Shown in pieces: positions 1 to 9,851 of a DNA stretch of 64,000 nt. The stretch's first letter is position 1; the number at the start of each line of letters is the position of its first letter. Below the pieces are notes generated by a model. It ran no database searches, was not told where the DNA came from, and saw nothing but the letters and a program-made list of their open reading frames with translations. Made by a program: the position numbers and the translations under genes. Source of the stretch: Allomuricauda sp. ARW1Y1 (GTDB lineage Bacteria; Bacteroidota; Bacteroidia; Flavobacteriales; Flavobacteriaceae); contig NZ_JACBZU010000002.1 of NCBI RefSeq assembly GCF_013407935.1, positions 124,001 through 188,000 on the forward strand, in the 5' to 3' direction.

Positions 1-2073
1 GTACATGGAAGCCTCAGGACCTTTCAACAACTCCACCCGTTCAATATCCCTATCGCTGACCAAATCCATTACGTCATCCAAAGGACTCGTAGCGGCCGTA
101 CCCACTTGGGCAGCACTTCCTTCTTGGGCCAACGGGAAACCATCCACAACCCACAATATCGTTCCCGAACCACCCATGACTTTCACTGATGGGTTTAAGG
201 TCTCCGCTCCGGTCACAATAACCCCCGGAAGCTCCGCGAGCAACTGTGGTAGGGTTTTAGGTCTGTCAAAATCTTGATGGTTGATGCGATGTGAAGGAAC
301 ATCTACCCCGTATTTGGCAGGGGTACGTTTTATCTTTTCCTTGCCCTTCTCCACCACTTCCACTTCTATCAGTTCAATGGTCCTTTCCGAATCCTCATCA
401 CTGAACGATTCCTCAGTAAAGGGCTTCTCCATGGTGGATTCTATTTCCATTTCCCTATTCTCAAAAGCCCTGTTAAAAGTTATGATCTTCACCAATCTGG
501 ATTTCACATCCTCCCCTTCCGTCCTAGCGACCAATGTTGCTGTTCCCTCAATCTGAATCCACTCCAGTTTAAGTATGCCTTGAGCATCAGTCTGCGCCTC
601 TCCCGCCCAAACATCTTCTTCGCTCGTTGCCACCAATTGAATTTTGGTGTTGGTCAAAAGGTTGTTGTTCAAGTCATAGGCATGCCCCATGATTTCCAAT
701 CCTTCTTGATAAGGGAATTTTTTACTGACAATTGCAGTTTCATTGTCTTCGGATACATCCTTGTTGACCTCTTCTTCAGAGATTAAGACCTCAAGGTCTT
801 TGAGAAAAGCCTTTTTTCTGTAAAGGGATACCTCCTGCCCCACTGAAACATCCGAAAAAGTAAAGGATGTATTGTTAATGGAAACATCAGAATCGGTGTT
901 GGGGCGGGTTGTATCTGTTCGGTTGACACTTAATGTCAATTTTGACTTTACAGGTCTATTTTGATCATCGGTTACTTGAATTTTGATGGTCTTCAAATCC
1001 CCTCTGGTATCTTGCCGAAGAACGTCGACGCCAATGCGAAGCTTTTCCTTAGCTATCCAAACTGGTCTTGTAGCCAATTCGTAGCCGAGCTGGTCTACCA
1101 ACTTTAAATGGATGATCCCAGCCGGTAAGTTGGGTTTGAAAAGTTCCACATCCAAACTATTTCCATCAGCGAAATTCAAGTTTTTTCTAAAATAGGTTAT
1201 CCCGCCAGATGTTCCGATAAGTTCCAATTCTTCACCGGTACGTTTCGCAGAAGGAGTTATGCGTACGATGGCGTTATCCCTATCCAGATTGTTCACGTGT
1301 AAAAGAAATCCATCTGATGTGGACTTTGGCAGCGCGAACCGCATTTCATCTTCCAATTCCAAGGTATATGTTTCGTTTTCTTTTGGAGTTAATAGTGCCG
1401 TCCCCAGACCGGAATCATAAAAGGAAACTGTTGTTACTTCTTGTCCATCCCCATCCAAAATCCTTCCTTGTCCCACCTCTTTGTGGGTTGCACCGGATGG
1501 AACTTTTACAACTATCCTGTTCTTTTGTCCGCTTAAAAATGTTCCGCCTTCAGGGATGATTAAAACAGCCGTGTCCCCTTCTGGTTGATTTGTGGTAGAA
1601 AGCTCCCCTACTCGAATTTGCTCTTGTGCAGCGAACCCAACACCATAATTTTGGGACCACCGGGTATAGGCCTTTACCATGTAATTGCCCGATGCTACGT
1701 CTTTTGGCAAATTCAGTTGCCCCTGAACCGTTCCGTCCACAATTTTATGTAATTGTCGCTTTACCAACGCTCCATCACTGTCCAACAAATCGACATTTAG
1801 GACCCCGCTTTTACTGTATCCGCCGAATTGATTCTCCGTGATGAGGTATCCTTTAAAAAAAAGAGGTTCTTCAGGGTTGAGTTGTTTATTGGCAATTTGA
1901 AGTATCACACGCTCCTTGCGTACCGCCAGTGAATCCTCAAAACTTGCCTGAAAGTCCAGTTTAAGATCTTTCCAAGGTTCTTTGGTAAAGTCAGATTGCG
2001 AACTTTGGGCCGACATCACGGCTAAGCCAAGCAAAAACAGGATGATACAAGACCGTCTTATTTTGTTTTTCAT
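1..2073 (-). CDS. TonB-dependent receptor plug-domain outer-membrane protein (3' end cut by window)
   Basis: The reading frame is open over 691 codons from the ATG at 2071-2073 to the window edge, so the C-terminus is missing. The N-terminus is a signal peptide (MKNKIRRSC, hydrophobic stretch, then SAQ). The long middle looks like repeated beta-sandwich domains of the MG2/carboxypeptidase-regulatory kind. The last visible 90 residues form a TonB plug: LPQLLAELPGV, then VVDGFPL, then DIERVELLKGPEASMY at the edge. In Bacteroidota such proteins couple a periplasmic macroglobulin-like part to a plug without a full barrel, or to a TonB receptor; the missing end would decide which. The substrate is not evident. 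Confidence 0.8.
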   Translation of the reverse strand, partial: MKNKIRRSCIILFLLGLAVMSAQSSQSDFTKEPWKDLKLDFQASFEDSLAVRKERVILQIANKQLNPEEPLFFKGYLITENQFGGYSKSGVLNVDLLDSDGALVKRQLHKIVDGTVQGQLNLPKDVASGNYMVKAYTRWSQNYGVGFAAQEQIRVGELSTTNQPEGDTAVLIIPEGGTFLSGQKNRIVVKVPSGATHKEVGQGRILDGDGQEVTTVSFYDSGLGTALLTPKENETYTLELEDEMRFALPKSTSDGFLLHVNNLDRDNAIVRITPSAKRTGEELELIGTSGGITYFRKNLNFADGNSLDVELFKPNLPAGIIHLKLVDQLGYELATRPVWIAKEKLRIGVDVLRQDTRGDLKTIKIQVTDDQNRPVKSKLTLSVNRTDTTRPNTDSDVSINNTSFTFSDVSVGQEVSLYRKKAFLKDLEVLISEEEVNKDVSEDNETAIVSKKFPYQEGLEIMGHAYDLNNNLLTNTKIQLVATSEEDVWAGEAQTDAQGILKLEWIQIEGTATLVARTEGEDVKSRLVKIITFNRAFENREMEIESTMEKPFTEESFSDEDSERTIELIEVEVVEKGKEKIKRTPAKYGVDVPSHRINHQDFDRPKTLPQLLAELPGVIVTGAETLNPSVKVMGGSGTILWVVDGFPLAQEGSAAQVGTAATSPLDDVMDLVSDRDIERVELLKGPEASMY

Positions 2074-2219
2074 AGCAGAGAAAAAGGATTTTCACGGGAT
2101 AAAATGACTATCCATAGGTGCAACCATCCCGTCTGTTCATATCCATCATTCTAAAAATACGAAAAAATAGTGTCAGGAATACCCTACTTTAACATCCCAT
2201 ACGGAAAGCAAACAAAAAA

Positions 2220-2246
2220 CCCTGACGAAATCGTCAGGGCTTTTTT
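2220..2246 (-). terminator. Intrinsic terminator downstream of dnaK (bidirectional shape)
   Basis: An 8-bp perfect stem, CCCTGACG (2220-2227) and CGTCAGGG (2232-2239), closes an AAAT loop. On the minus strand it is followed by six T residues (complement of 2214-2219), as expected for dnaK. T residues at 2241-2246 also follow on the plus strand. Confidence 0.85.
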
Positions 2247-2266
2247 ATTTATATGACAACTTGTTG

Positions 2267-2336
2267 TTACTTCACTTCTTCGAAGTCTATCCTTCGACTT
2301 TGCTCAGGACAGGCTACTTGACTTCTTCAAAGTCTA
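2267..2336. repeat. Duplicated 3' end of dnaK flanking a 24-bp repeat unit
   Basis: Positions 2314-2336 (the last DnaK codons and stop) and 2267-2289 are two 23-bp copies with three mismatches. The segment between them, 2290-2313, reads on the minus strand CCTGTCCTGAGCAAAGTCG plus AAGGA. It resembles short interspersed repeats of Flavobacteriaceae intergenic DNA. The arrangement looks like insertion of a short repeat with duplication of its target. Confidence 0.75.
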
Positions 2337-4230
2337 CGTCTTCAACATTGTCACCTTCCGAAGCTCCGCCGCTTCCAGCGGTATCATTGGCACCAGCAGA
2401 TGATGCTCCTGCTCCACCTTGAGCTTCGGCCTGTGCTTTGTACATTTCTTCGGAAGCTACTTTCCATGCTTCGTTGATTTTTTCCAAAGCTGGCGTAATC
2501 ACCGCTAGGTCCTTGCCTTCGTAAGCCTTCTTCAATTCTTCCAAAGCTTCTTCGATTGGCTTTTTCTTGTCATCGGACAATTTATCGCCAAACTCGCTCA
2601 ATTGCTTTTCGGTCTGGAAGATCATGGCATCGGCCTCGTTCAACTTATCGGCAGTTTCCTTGGCTTTCTTATCCGCCTCGGCATTGGCTTCCGCTTCTGC
2701 TTTCATCTTCTTGATTTCCTCCTCAGTCAATCCAGAAGAAGCCTCGATTCGGATATCCTGTGACTTACCGGTAGCCTTGTCAGTAGCAGAAACCTTGATG
2801 ATACCGTTGGCATCAATATCGAAGGTCACTTCAATTTGAGGCGTACCTCTTGGCGCTGGTGGAATACCATCCAAGTGGAACCTACCGATTGTCTTGTTAT
2901 CTGCCGCCATAGGTCTTTCCCCTTGCAATACGTGGATTTCAACCGAAGGTTGATTATCCGCCGCTGTGGAGAATACCTGCGACTTCTTGGTCGGGATGGT
3001 CGTGTTCGCCTCAATCAACTTGGTGAACACGCTTCCCATGGTTTCGATACCCAATGAAAGTGGAGTAACGTCCAACAAGAGTACGTCTTTCACGTCACCT
3101 GTCAATACACCACCTTGGATAGCAGCACCAATGGCCACCACCTCATCTGGGTTTACCCCTTTGGATGGTTTTTTACCGAAGAATTTCTCAACGGCTTCCT
3201 GTACCGCGGGGATACGGGTGGAACCACCTACCAAGATAATCTCATCAATATCGCTTTTGGAAAGTCCAGCGGACTTTAATGCCTTCTCGCAAGGTTCGAT
3301 TGTTCTTTTGACCAAATCAGCAATCAGTTGCTCAAATTTGGCTCTGGACAATGTTCGTACCAAGTGCTTGGGTCCTGAAGACGTAGCAGTTACATAAGGT
3401 AGGTTGATTTCTGTCTGCGCAGAAGAAGACAACTCAATTTTGGCTTTCTCCGCAGCTTCCCTTAAACGCTGAAGCGCCATAGGGTCTTCACGAAGGTCCA
3501 TATCCTCATCTTTCTTGAACTCTTCGGCCAACCAATCAATAATTTTTTGGTCCACATCGTCACCTCCCAAGTGGGTATCACCATCAGTGGCCAATACTTC
3601 AAACACACCGTCACCCAATTCCAAAATGGAAACGTCGTGCGTACCACCACCAAAGTCGAACACCACTATTTTCTGGTCCGTGTCTTTCTTATCAAGTCCA
3701 TATGCCAAAGATGCAGCCGTAGGCTCGTTGATGATTCGCTCCACGGTAAGACCGGCAATCTCACCAGCCTCTTTGGTAGCTTGTCTTTGTGAATCGTTAA
3801 AGTAGGCCGGAACGGTAATCACCGCCCTGGTTACATCTTGTCCCAAATAATCCTCTGCGGTCTTCTTCATTTTTTGAAGAATCATTGCAGACAATTCCTG
3901 TGGGGTGTACAAACGACCATCGATATCTACCCTTGGGGTATCGTTTTCACCTTTGGTCACTTTATAAGGTACACGTTTGGCTTCCTTACTGGATTCTGAG
4001 TATTTATTACCCATAAATCGCTTGATGGAATAAATCGTTTTGTGCGGGTTGGTCACCGCTTGTCTTTTTGCAGGGTCACCGACCTTGATCTCCCCGCCTT
4101 CCACAAAGGCGATCATGGATGGAGTAGTTCGTTTTCCCTCGGCATTTGGAATTACCACGGGTTCGTTACCTTCCATTACAGAGACGCAGGAGTTGGTCGT
4201 ACCTAAGTCTATACCTATAATCTTGCTCAT
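2314..4230 (-). CDS. dnaK: Molecular chaperone DnaK (Hsp70)
   Basis: An ATP-dependent chaperone of 638 residues, normal for the family. The ATPase domain shows [11 protein letters not shown] near the N-terminus, [12 protein letters not shown] around 170, [11 protein letters not shown] around 193 and [10 protein letters not shown] around 335. The substrate-binding domain and helical lid follow, then a Gly/Ala/Ser-rich linker, ending in DVDFEEVK. The start [10 protein letters not shown] matches homologues. It stands alone, without grpE or dnaJ next to it. The upstream region carries a TGACA/TGTCA dyad (4309-4327) rather than an obvious TAnnTTTG box, so stress-type control is possible but not shown. 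Downstream of the stop lies a duplicated copy of its own last codons. Confidence 0.98.
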   Translation of the reverse strand: MSKIIGIDLGTTNSCVSVMEGNEPVVIPNAEGKRTTPSMIAFVEGGEIKVGDPAKRQAVTNPHKTIYSIKRFMGNKYSESSKEAKRVPYKVTKGENDTPRVDIDGRLYTPQELSAMILQKMKKTAEDYLGQDVTRAVITVPAYFNDSQRQATKEAGEIAGLTVERIINEPTAASLAYGLDKKDTDQKIVVFDFGGGTHDVSILELGDGVFEVLATDGDTHLGGDDVDQKIIDWLAEEFKKDEDMDLREDPMALQRLREAAEKAKIELSSSAQTEINLPYVTATSSGPKHLVRTLSRAKFEQLIADLVKRTIEPCEKALKSAGLSKSDIDEIILVGGSTRIPAVQEAVEKFFGKKPSKGVNPDEVVAIGAAIQGGVLTGDVKDVLLLDVTPLSLGIETMGSVFTKLIEANTTIPTKKSQVFSTAADNQPSVEIHVLQGERPMAADNKTIGRFHLDGIPPAPRGTPQIEVTFDIDANGIIKVSATDKATGKSQDIRIEASSGLTEEEIKKMKAEAEANAEADKKAKETADKLNEADAMIFQTEKQLSEFGDKLSDDKKKPIEEALEELKKAYEGKDLAVITPALEKINEAWKVASEEMYKAQAEAQGGAGASSAGANDTAGSGGASEGDNVEDVDFEEVK

Positions 4231-4308
4231 CGTATCTAAAAGTTATATCTGTTTAAAATTCGTTTTCGTTTCGCTCTTTAAATGTCAATGATTATGCCAT
4301 GCCAAAGA

Positions 4309-4327
4309 ATATGACAAGCTGTCATAT
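4309..4327. promoter_or_regulatory. Perfect dyad upstream of dnaK, candidate operator
   Basis: ATATGACA (4309-4316) and TGTCATAT (4320-4327) form an 8-bp perfect inverted repeat around AGC. It lies about 80 bp upstream of the dnaK start, in the gap shared with the divergent sdaA. The binding protein is unknown; operator function is inferred from symmetry and position only. Confidence 0.45.
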
Positions 4328-4435
4328 AATTGAGGGAACCCCACTAATTATGGTTCAAATTGAGAGTGTCCTAATTTTGGGTGGAAAAGTGATGCAGATA
4401 TTTAAATATTCGCAATATTATCCCGTTTAGCTTCC

Positions 4436-4443
4436 TATATTTG
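4436..4443 (+). promoter_or_regulatory. Bacteroidota -7 box for sdaA
   Basis: TATATTTG matches TAnnTTTG and lies 18 bp before the sdaA ATG. No TTG was found at the usual -33 distance, so the promoter may be weak or activated. Confidence 0.5.
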
Positions 4444-4461
4444 AAACGGTAAATTCAATAT

Positions 4462-5886
4462 ATGGAGTGCATCAGTGTGTTTGATATGCTAAAAATAGGT
4501 GTGGGACCGTCCAGCTCGCACACCTTGGGACCATGGCGTGCTGCCGAACGCTGGATTGGAGAGCTTGAGGAAGAAGGGCTTTTTGAAAAAGTCAAGTCCA
4601 TCAAGGCCTATCTTTATGGTTCCCTATGCCTTACCGGAAAAGGTCATGCCACCGACGTCGCCGTGGTGATGGGCTTATTGGGAACCGACCCGGTTACCGT
4701 GGATATTGATAGTATTTCAGGAAGTATTGACAGGATAAAGTCGGAGAAGCAACTCGATTTTGGCGGAAAAAAACGGATTCCGTTCAGCTTTCAAGAAGAT
4801 ATCGTATTTATCCGTGAATTTTTGCCTTTCCATGCCAACGGTATGCGCTTTGAAGCCAATTTGACCGACGGAAGCACGGTTAGCGAAACCTATTACTCCA
4901 TTGGTGGCGGTTTTGTGGTCAAAGAGGAACGAATCCATGCCAAGGAGAATAAGGAAACCTTCAAAACCTTCCCCCATCCTGTGCGAACGGGCGACGAATT
5001 GCTGCAACATTGCAATGCGCAGAACAAATCCATCTCCCAGATTGTGATGGAAAACGAGCTCTCCCTGCGGACGGAAGAAGAAATCAACGAGGGGATTGCG
5101 AATATTTGGAACACCATGCTGGAGTCCATGTACATTGGTTGCCATACCGAAGGTAAACTCCCAGGGGGACTCAATGTAAAACGGCGTGCCTTTGAAATTC
5201 ACCAAAAACTCAAAGGGGAAGTCCCCTACTCCAATCCGCAGGAATGGTTGGAAAGTATCCGCGATACCGAGGTCAAGTTCAGACAAATCATCAAATGGGT
5301 GAGCTGCTTTGCACTGAGCGTTAACGAGGTGAATGCCTCCTTGGGCCGAGTGGTCACAGCACCCACCAACGGAAGCGCAGGGGTCATCCCTGCCGTATTA
5401 ATGTATTACATGGTCATTGAAAACCATGATGCCAATTTTGACGACGTAAAGCAATTTTTGTTGGTGGCCAGCGAGGTCGGGAGCATTTTTAAGAAAGGTG
5501 CCACCATTTCTGCCGCCATGGGTGGTTGCCAAGCAGAAATCGGAGTTTCCTCTGCCATGGCCGCTGCGGGCTTAACGGAGTTGATGGGCGGTACACCCGA
5601 ACAAGTGCTCATTGCTGCCGAAATTGCCATGGAACACCATTTGGGGCTCACCTGCGATCCCATCGGGGGCTTGGTGCAGGTCCCGTGCATTGAACGCAAT
5701 GCCATGGGTGCCATAAAAGCCATTAACGCCGCTGAATTGGCCTTGGATACAGACCCAAAAGAATGTAAAGTACCCTTGGACAAGGTGGTAAACACCATGT
5801 GGGAAACGGCAAAGGATATGAGCTCCAAATACAAGGAAACCTCCGAAGGAGGCTTAGCGGTAGGTGTATTCCTCAGCGATTGTTAA
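4462..5886 (+). CDS. sdaA: L-serine ammonia-lyase, iron-sulfur type, single chain
   Basis: Converts L-serine to pyruvate and ammonia. The 474 residues hold the beta domain (about 1-155, motif [15 protein letters not shown]) followed by the alpha domain (about 185-470, [11 protein letters not shown]), as in single-chain bacterial enzymes. Cysteines expected to bind the 4Fe-4S cluster appear in [17 protein letters not shown] and VQVPCIER. The chain ends in a cysteine (VFLSDC), which in studied relatives reaches back into the active site. It is transcribed divergently from dnaK. Its TAA overlaps by four bases the stop of the convergent downstream gene. Confidence 0.95.
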   Translation: MECISVFDMLKIGVGPSSSHTLGPWRAAERWIGELEEEGLFEKVKSIKAYLYGSLCLTGKGHATDVAVVMGLLGTDPVTVDIDSISGSIDRIKSEKQLDFGGKKRIPFSFQEDIVFIREFLPFHANGMRFEANLTDGSTVSETYYSIGGGFVVKEERIHAKENKETFKTFPHPVRTGDELLQHCNAQNKSISQIVMENELSLRTEEEINEGIANIWNTMLESMYIGCHTEGKLPGGLNVKRRAFEIHQKLKGEVPYSNPQEWLESIRDTEVKFRQIIKWVSCFALSVNEVNASLGRVVTAPTNGSAGVIPAVLMYYMVIENHDANFDDVKQFLLVASEVGSIFKKGATISAAMGGCQAEIGVSSAMAAAGLTELMGGTPEQVLIAAEIAMEHHLGLTCDPIGGLVQVPCIERNAMGAIKAINAAELALDTDPKECKVPLDKVVNTMWETAKDMSSKYKETSEGGLAVGVFLSDC

Positions 5887-6362
5887 TCCATACAGCCTTC
5901 CTTGCCCCTAGTGTCGATCAAGTAGATGATTTTCCATTCGCCATCAAAATTGATAAGCTGAAAGGAATTGATACCGCAATGGCTAAACTCACCGTTCAAC
6001 CAAAACTCATACCCGACCCAAGCATTGGCCATGGTCCTATCCACTTGGATGGAGAAGGATGTGAGTTTTTCCTCAAACTTGGTGGTCTCGGGAATACCGA
6101 CAATCGATTTCAAAAATTTTGAAAATTCCTCGGTTCTAAATTGGGTTTTACCCTCAGCGTTTCTTCCCGTGGTCTGCAACACGATTCCATCAGCCACGGT
6201 ACTTTTAATAATGGTGGAATCTTGCTTGTGGAAGCCATCAAAAAAGGTTTCAATGACTTGCTTTACTCGATTTTTGTCTTCTTCATTGGATGGATTTGGC
6301 CCTTGGGCATATCCGAAGGCACTGAATGCTAGCAATACGGCAAAAGTGAACAGTTTTCTCAT
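5883..6362 (-). CDS. Secreted NTF2-like / SnoaL-family protein
   Basis: The chosen start, MRKLFTFAVLLAF, gives a clean signal peptide ending in GYAQ and drops a 12-residue upstream extension. The mature part (about 140 residues) is predicted as one NTF2-like alpha+beta cone, with KQVIETFFDGFHKQD near the start and a beta-rich C-terminal half containing WVGYEFWLNG and WKIIYLIDTR. Many such exported proteins have no known ligand and none can be named here. It converges on sdaA with a four-base stop overlap and diverges from panB. Confidence 0.75.
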   Translation of the reverse strand: MRKLFTFAVLLAFSAFGYAQGPNPSNEEDKNRVKQVIETFFDGFHKQDSTIIKSTVADGIVLQTTGRNAEGKTQFRTEEFSKFLKSIVGIPETTKFEEKLTSFSIQVDRTMANAWVGYEFWLNGEFSHCGINSFQLINFDGEWKIIYLIDTRGKEGCMD

Positions 6363-6432
6363 TTGATTAGTCTTTTGATTGAGGCCTAAATTAAACAAAT
6401 CTGCTTACTTTTAGCCATCAAACAGAATTACC

Positions 6433-7251
6433 ATGTCAACAGCTAAAAAAGAATATAAAAGGGTAACGGTAAAATCGTTGGTGGATATGAAAAAGCGTGG
6501 TGAAAAAATCAGCATGCTTACCTCCTACGATTATTCCATGGCAAAAATTGTGGATGGTGCCCATGTGGATGCCATTTTGGTGGGGGATTCCGCCAGTAAT
6601 GTCATGGCAGGTCACGAAACCACACTACCCATCACCCTCGACCAGATGATCTATCATGCCACCTCGGTGGTGCGGGCCGCCAAAAGGGCCCTCGTTGTGG
6701 TCGATATTCCTTTTGGCAGTTATCAAGGTGATTCCAAGGAAGCTTTGCGCTCCGCCATCCGAATTATGAAGGAAAGTGGCGCACATGCTGTAAAAGTGGA
6801 AGGAGGCGAGGAAATAAAAGTGTCCATCAGCCGTATTTTGGAAGCGGGAATCCCTGTGATGGGCCACTTGGGACTTACACCACAATCCATCTATAAATTT
6901 GGCACCTATACGGTTCGTGCCAAAGAAGAGGAAGAGGCCGAAAAACTCAAAGCAGATGCCAAATTATTGGAGGAACTGGGCTGTTTTGCCATTGTTTTGG
7001 AAAAAATTCCGGCCAAATTGGCCAAAGAGGTAGCGGATAGTGTATCCATTCCCATTATCGGCATCGGTGCCGGCAACCAAGTGGACGGACAAGTACTGGT
7101 GGTGCATGATATGTTGGGCATGACCCATGAATTCCACCCAAGATTTTTGAGAAGGTACCTCAATCTATATGATGAAATGACCCAAGCTGTTTCACAATAT
7201 GTGCAGGACGTGAAAAGTCGGGATTTCCCGAATGATGAGGAGTCGTATTAA
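6433..7251 (+). CDS. panB: 3-methyl-2-oxobutanoate hydroxymethyltransferase
   Basis: Makes ketopantoate from alpha-ketoisovalerate and methylene-tetrahydrofolate, the first committed step of pantothenate synthesis. The 272-residue length is typical. Visible motifs are [29 protein letters not shown] (metal and substrate binding), [15 protein letters not shown], the catalytic-region VLEKIP and [15 protein letters not shown]. No panC or panD is adjacent. The gene after it is a pseudouridine synthase, beyond a repeat element. Confidence 0.97.
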   Translation: MSTAKKEYKRVTVKSLVDMKKRGEKISMLTSYDYSMAKIVDGAHVDAILVGDSASNVMAGHETTLPITLDQMIYHATSVVRAAKRALVVVDIPFGSYQGDSKEALRSAIRIMKESGAHAVKVEGGEEIKVSISRILEAGIPVMGHLGLTPQSIYKFGTYTVRAKEEEEAEKLKADAKLLEELGCFAIVLEKIPAKLAKEVADSVSIPIIGIGAGNQVDGQVLVVHDMLGMTHEFHPRFLRRYLNLYDEMTQAVSQYVQDVKSRDFPNDEESY

Positions 7252-7266
7252 ATGCATAATCAAACC

Positions 7267-7401
7267 GTCAGTTCGAGTTTTTTCTGAAGGAAAAAGTACC
7301 TGCCTGCCGGCAGGCAGGTCGAGAACCAGGTTTGCATTAACAAAGCTTCTTTTCTCGATACAATTTTTTGATCTTCGGTTCAAAAAATCACTCGAAATGA
7401 C
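7267..7401. repeat. Interspersed element with GTCAnTTCGAG inverted ends and an inner 20-bp palindrome
   Basis: The element starts GTCAGTTCGAG (7267-7277) and ends CTCGAAATGAC (7391-7401), which are inverted ends with one mismatch. Inside lies a perfect 20-bp palindrome at 7299-7318 built from CCTGCCTGCC and its complement. There is no coding potential. It resembles the elements at 31.98 and 53.94 kb. Confidence 0.65.
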
Positions 7402-7445
7402 AAATTTCTCATCAAATTGATTTTAAAGCTCAAGTTAGCCCTAAA

Positions 7446-8171
7446 GTGAAATCCAAAAAGCCAAAAACCGAAGCATCAAAAAGGTCCACCCCTTCCAATC
7501 TTCAAGTGCTCTTTGAAGACAATCACCTCATCGTGGTCAATAAACGAGTGGGCGATATTGTTCAGGGGGATAAAACGGGTGACGCCCCTTTGAGCGAGGT
7601 CGTAAAACAGTACTTGAAAGAGAAGTACAACAAGCCCGGCAATGTGTATTTGGGTGTGGTGCATCGTTTGGACCGGCCTACTTCGGGCATTGTGCTCTTT
7701 GCCAAAACTTCCAAAGCCCTACCGCGGCTGAACAAGATGTTCGCCGAGGGTGACACCAAAAAAATGTATTGGGCCGTGGTCAAAAACCCACCCCCTAAAG
7801 AAAGCGACACCCTAACACATTGGTTGGTCCGTAATCCAAAGCAGAATAAATCCTATGCCCATAACAAGGAGGTTCCCAATAGTAAAAAGGCGGTTTTGGA
7901 CTACAAACTCATAAAAAAATTGGATAGCTATTATCTTTTGGAAATTGACCTAAAAACGGGCAGACATCACCAAATACGGGCGCAATTGGCCGCCATTGGC
8001 TGCGTTATCAAAGGGGATTTAAAATATGGTGCGGACCGCAGCAACAAAGATGGCGGGATTCACCTGCACGCTAGAAGCCTTGTAATCGTTCATCCTGTGC
8101 AAAAAGAGCCTGTCGCGTTTTTGGCAACTCCCCCAGAAGATCCTATTTGGAACGCCTGTATCAGCGAGTAA
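7446..8171 (+). CDS. RluA-family 23S/tRNA pseudouridine synthase
   Basis: Isomerises specific uridines in RNA to pseudouridine. The 241 residues open, after a basic extension, with LQVLFEDNHLIVVNKR. The catalytic motif VHRLDRPTSGIVLFAKT follows at about 73-89, then LKTGRHHQIRAQLAAIGC, GDLKYG and the closing LHARSL motif. There is no S4 domain. The start is a GTG at 7446, because no ATG fits the family N-terminus. The 3' end overlaps the convergent gene by 11 bp. RluA, RluC or RluD specificity cannot be told from sequence alone. Confidence 0.9.
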   Translation: MKSKKPKTEASKRSTPSNLQVLFEDNHLIVVNKRVGDIVQGDKTGDAPLSEVVKQYLKEKYNKPGNVYLGVVHRLDRPTSGIVLFAKTSKALPRLNKMFAEGDTKKMYWAVVKNPPPKESDTLTHWLVRNPKQNKSYAHNKEVPNSKKAVLDYKLIKKLDSYYLLEIDLKTGRHHQIRAQLAAIGCVIKGDLKYGADRSNKDGGIHLHARSLVIVHPVQKEPVAFLATPPEDPIWNACISE

Positions 8172-9705
8172 GCGCCAAAGCCTTTTCCCTGATGATTTCA
8201 GAAACCGGTTTGTTCTGCAAATGACTTTCCAACCATGAAAGGATGTCCAGATACAAGAATGCCCGCTTTTCGTACGGATGGTTTTCGTATTTCTTAAGCT
8301 CGTTGTACAATTTCTGGAACTCCCCTTTTAGATCGGTGGGGTAGATATCGCCAAGATTTCGTAAAAATTTGATCATTTCTTTCTGCACCTCGTGCAAGTC
8401 GTTCATTTTCAACAGGAACTTATAGGTGCTTTTCAATTGCACTTCCAAATGGTAGTCCATACCCGCTTCGTAATGCGCCACCAAGCTCAATACCCTGGCA
8501 AAACACATCAGGTCTTCACGCATTTTCAACTTTTTGTTGGAAATGATTTTCTTGAGATACGAAATACAGTTTTTATTGTCCCCGTTGCCAAAATACAAAC
8601 AGGCAATCTTGTAATAGAGGAGCATAACATGGTGCTCATCAATCTGCTGGCGATGTTTTTTGATGCCGTACTCGATAATGTTCACCAAATAAATCCCCTT
8701 GTCAAAAGTGCCTTCCAAAAAATGAAGGTTCAGTTTATTGGTATTGATGTACAAAAAGGCCAGCGAACTGATGTTATCGTTTTTAGGGAACTTGTCATCG
8801 TTTACCTGTGCTTCCAACCGTTCCAAAGTTTCCCTAAACTGGGATGCATATTTCACAAAAAACAATGATTCCAGCAGGTAATGGTTTCCCTTCAAAAAGA
8901 AAACCGGATTCAAAGGAATCATATGTTCGTTTTCGTAGAAGAGGTCCACCCATTTACTGGCGTATTTATAGGCTGACAAAAAGTCCTGAATCAACAAGCT
9001 ATACCATAAATGTGCCTTGTACAACCATAATTTTTCACGAAAACCTAGGTCTTCGATATTGTATTTGGGCAAATGCTCGTCAAAATAGCTTTTTACGTTT
9101 TGCAAATCCTCATCGCTGCGCACGTAGCCCACTTTTAGCATCATTCCGTACAATTGCAGGGAAAGATTGGAGAGTTTGCTCGTCATTACATTTTGTGCGG
9201 ACAACTGCTTGGCCTCCCTGGCCAACTCGTCCGCCCTATCTGGAATACTTCGTGTAATATATTGTGTTTCGATGATTTTCTCCAACTCCACAATTTCGTA
9301 GGCCACGTTCTTTTCCTCGTTCTCGATAGCGAAGCTTTTGGCCTTCTCCAAAATTTTCAAGCTTTGCTTGTAGAGTCCCTTTTGATATAGGATGGTGGCA
9401 AAGTCCAACTGTTCCCGAATCTGAATACGCACATTTTGGTTCACCGGGTTTAGACGCAAACTCACCAAAATCTGCTTGTATAAATGGGCTTTTAGGTTGG
9501 AAAGTTGTGATTTTTTGACAATCCCGCTATCCAAGATCTGTCGCTCATCATACCGCCGCATTTTGTCCAGTAGATTGAATAGCGCCAAAAACTTGGCATC
9601 CGTATTCACACCCAATCGGCCAACATAGAGCTTAAATTGGCGTTTTTCGGACTTGGAAAGCGATTTCACCAGCACAAACAAAGCATCCTTATGGGCATTT
9701 GTCAT
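8161..9705 (-). CDS. Conserved hypothetical helical-repeat protein
   Basis: Not recognised as a named family. The 514 residues are almost wholly helical, with TPR-like spacing and no signal peptide or membrane segment, so it is probably a cytoplasmic scaffold. The N-terminal 60 residues (LVKSLSKSEKRQFKLYVGR) are basic and the most motif-like part. It diverges from leuA across 146 bp and overlaps the convergent pseudouridine synthase by 11 bp. No catalytic motif is visible. Confidence 0.8.
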   Translation of the reverse strand: MTNAHKDALFVLVKSLSKSEKRQFKLYVGRLGVNTDAKFLALFNLLDKMRRYDERQILDSGIVKKSQLSNLKAHLYKQILVSLRLNPVNQNVRIQIREQLDFATILYQKGLYKQSLKILEKAKSFAIENEEKNVAYEIVELEKIIETQYITRSIPDRADELAREAKQLSAQNVMTSKLSNLSLQLYGMMLKVGYVRSDEDLQNVKSYFDEHLPKYNIEDLGFREKLWLYKAHLWYSLLIQDFLSAYKYASKWVDLFYENEHMIPLNPVFFLKGNHYLLESLFFVKYASQFRETLERLEAQVNDDKFPKNDNISSLAFLYINTNKLNLHFLEGTFDKGIYLVNIIEYGIKKHRQQIDEHHVMLLYYKIACLYFGNGDNKNCISYLKKIISNKKLKMREDLMCFARVLSLVAHYEAGMDYHLEVQLKSTYKFLLKMNDLHEVQKEMIKFLRNLGDIYPTDLKGEFQKLYNELKKYENHPYEKRAFLYLDILSWLESHLQNKPVSEIIREKALALTR

Positions 9706-9851
9706 CGTAAAAAATAATGTTTAAGCAATTGTTTTTCAGTTATTTAGTTGAGTGCGCAAGCCGTTTAACGTTGTAACGTGTCCTAGGCGGCGTTTCGTCT
9801 TCTGCCCTGCTTTACTACTTTCGTTAGTCATAGAAAAAACAGGTTGATAAC

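Noticed and set aside
5..1841. Plus-strand ORFs of 68-91 codons at the window start
   Set aside because: They are antisense to the 691-codon TonB-plug frame, which has a signal peptide and family motifs.
2836..3805. Several plus-strand and off-frame ORFs of 60-143 codons inside dnaK
   Set aside because: They lie antisense or out of frame to a complete, strongly conserved gene and show no motif of their own.
9706..9851. Possible leucine attenuator leader before leuA
   Set aside because: No leader peptide with a Leu run and no terminator/antiterminator pair could be identified in the 146-bp gap.
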